Assembly (NCBI RefSeq): GCF_000204415.1
Contig: NC_015416.1
Span: forward strand, 2,170,001 to 2,234,000
Direction: 5' to 3'
Length of the DNA: 64,000 nucleotides
From: Methanothrix soehngenii GP6
Lineage (GTDB): Archaea > Halobacteriota > Methanosarcinia > Methanotrichales > Methanotrichaceae
The position numbers and the translations under genes were made by a program. The notes under the pieces are model-generated. The model searched no databases. It was not told the origin of the DNA and was given only the letters and a program-made list of their open reading frames with translations. This document shows, piece by piece, positions 63,099 to 64,000 of the stretch; the first letter of the stretch is position 1; each line of letters begins with the position of its first letter.

Positions 63099-63435
63099 TG
63101 ACCGCCTTCATGGATTGCATCACAATATCGATGGGAAGCACAGTCTCTCCAGATATGCCGTTTCTGGCAATCCAGGTGCTGATGGATGTGCATGCCATCA
63201 AGACATCCGACTTATCCCTGCTTTTGGCTGCAATGATCCTGGCGACATCATCCTTGTTCCGGATCTTGATGTTGTAGGCCATCTCAATCGCCAAAAGCTG
63301 CATTTTTGCCCTCTCTTCAACCGACTCCATGAATGTGTCAATGCCTTCCTTCATCTTAAGGCCTTTGTTTTCAGTCATCCGCGAGCAGAAGGTTTCAGCT
63401 AGAAGAATGGCTAATTGCACAGGGCCAAATTTCAT
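63079..63435 (-). CDS. Small hypothetical protein coupled to the radical SAM gene
   Basis: 118 residues from ATG 63435 (MKFGPVQLAILLAETFCSRM); a start at 63468 adds 11. Mostly helical and charged, it includes ARIIAAKSRDKSDVLMACTS and VLPIDIVMQSMKAVNDID. No domain is recognised. It overlaps the radical SAM gene by 20 bases, so its product may be the substrate, partner or chaperone of that enzyme (inference). Confidence 0.7.
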   Translation of the reverse strand: MKFGPVQLAILLAETFCSRMTENKGLKMKEGIDTFMESVEERAKMQLLAIEMAYNIKIRNKDDVARIIAAKSRDKSDVLMACTSISTWIARNGISGETVLPIDIVMQSMKAVNDIDRG

Positions 63436-63489
63436 GATAAAATGCCAGGCTTTCAGGACTCTGCCCAAAAAAAGGGTGAAAGGAGGTGA

Positions 63490-64000
<511 letters not shown>

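Overview
The window is archaeal chromosome, most likely from a methanogen. Direct evidence is an operon with archaeal-type ribosomal proteins (eL18, uL13, uS9, uS2) and RNA polymerase subunits RpoN and RpoK, followed by the archaeal mevalonate/isopentenyl-phosphate-kinase lipid genes. Supporting evidence is TATA-box promoters, an AksA-type homocitrate synthase (coenzyme B route), a Bat-type HTH regulator and CobQ. Gene content and base composition suggest Methanotrichales (Methanothrix/Methanosaeta); that placement is inference.

Layout. 1-1.97 kb: sparsely coding, with a YN-heptad coiled-coil membrane protein and two solitary IS605-like end hairpins. 2-6.1 kb: an ABC exporter operon (surface protein, two FtsX/MacB-type permeases, ATPase) whose surface-protein gene carries one in-frame amber codon. 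6.1-8.2 kb: a Bat-type regulator, two decayed genes, and an Xre/DUF2178 pair. 8.4-11.1 kb: an HxlR-controlled redox operon (flavin reductase, ferredoxin-nitroreductase fusion, tandem carboxymuconolactone-decarboxylase protein with a 5' frameshift). 11.3-14.5 kb: TetR, a polytopic membrane protein and a membrane-anchored amidohydrolase. 14.85-23.2 kb: one long minus-strand operon, eL18-uL13-uS9-rpoN-tRNA-Pro-rpoK-uS2-MEMO-mvk-ipk-fni-rnj-idsA, coupling translation/transcription genes to isoprenoid lipid synthesis. 23.4-26.8 kb: a TctA-family protein and debris of three IS families.

26.9-50.1 kb is a large surface-glycan locus. The first block (26.9-34.2 kb) has a GlmU-like enzyme and homologues of every step from UDP-GlcNAc to UDP-2,3-diacetamido-2,3-dideoxy-mannuronic acid (WbpA, B, E, D, I types) plus a glycosyltransferase. 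The second has GlmS and a second GlmU-like enzyme. The third has four glycosyltransferases, a flippase and an RmlA/B/C/D-type dTDP-rhamnose set. A nested pair of insertion sequences, with inverted repeats and target duplications readable in the sequence, sits between the first two blocks.

50.2-64 kb: aksA-like homocitrate synthase; a class I glutamine amidotransferase overlapping a Dph6-like PP-loop ATPase; cobQ; a flavoprotein; a catalytically dead dinB remnant abutting an intact TnpB element; DUF3786, AI-2E-family and EamA membrane proteins; a secreted hydrolase with an EF-hand loop; hicB with a truncated hicA; a ferredoxin-radical SAM fusion; and the 3' part of an Fe/Mn superoxide dismutase gene at the right edge.

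No CRISPR array or rRNA was seen. The most unusual items are the amber-interrupted exporter partner, the dinB/TnpB junction, the amidotransferase/PP-loop pair, the HxlR redox operon and the YN-heptad protein. None can be declared a new system from sequence alone.
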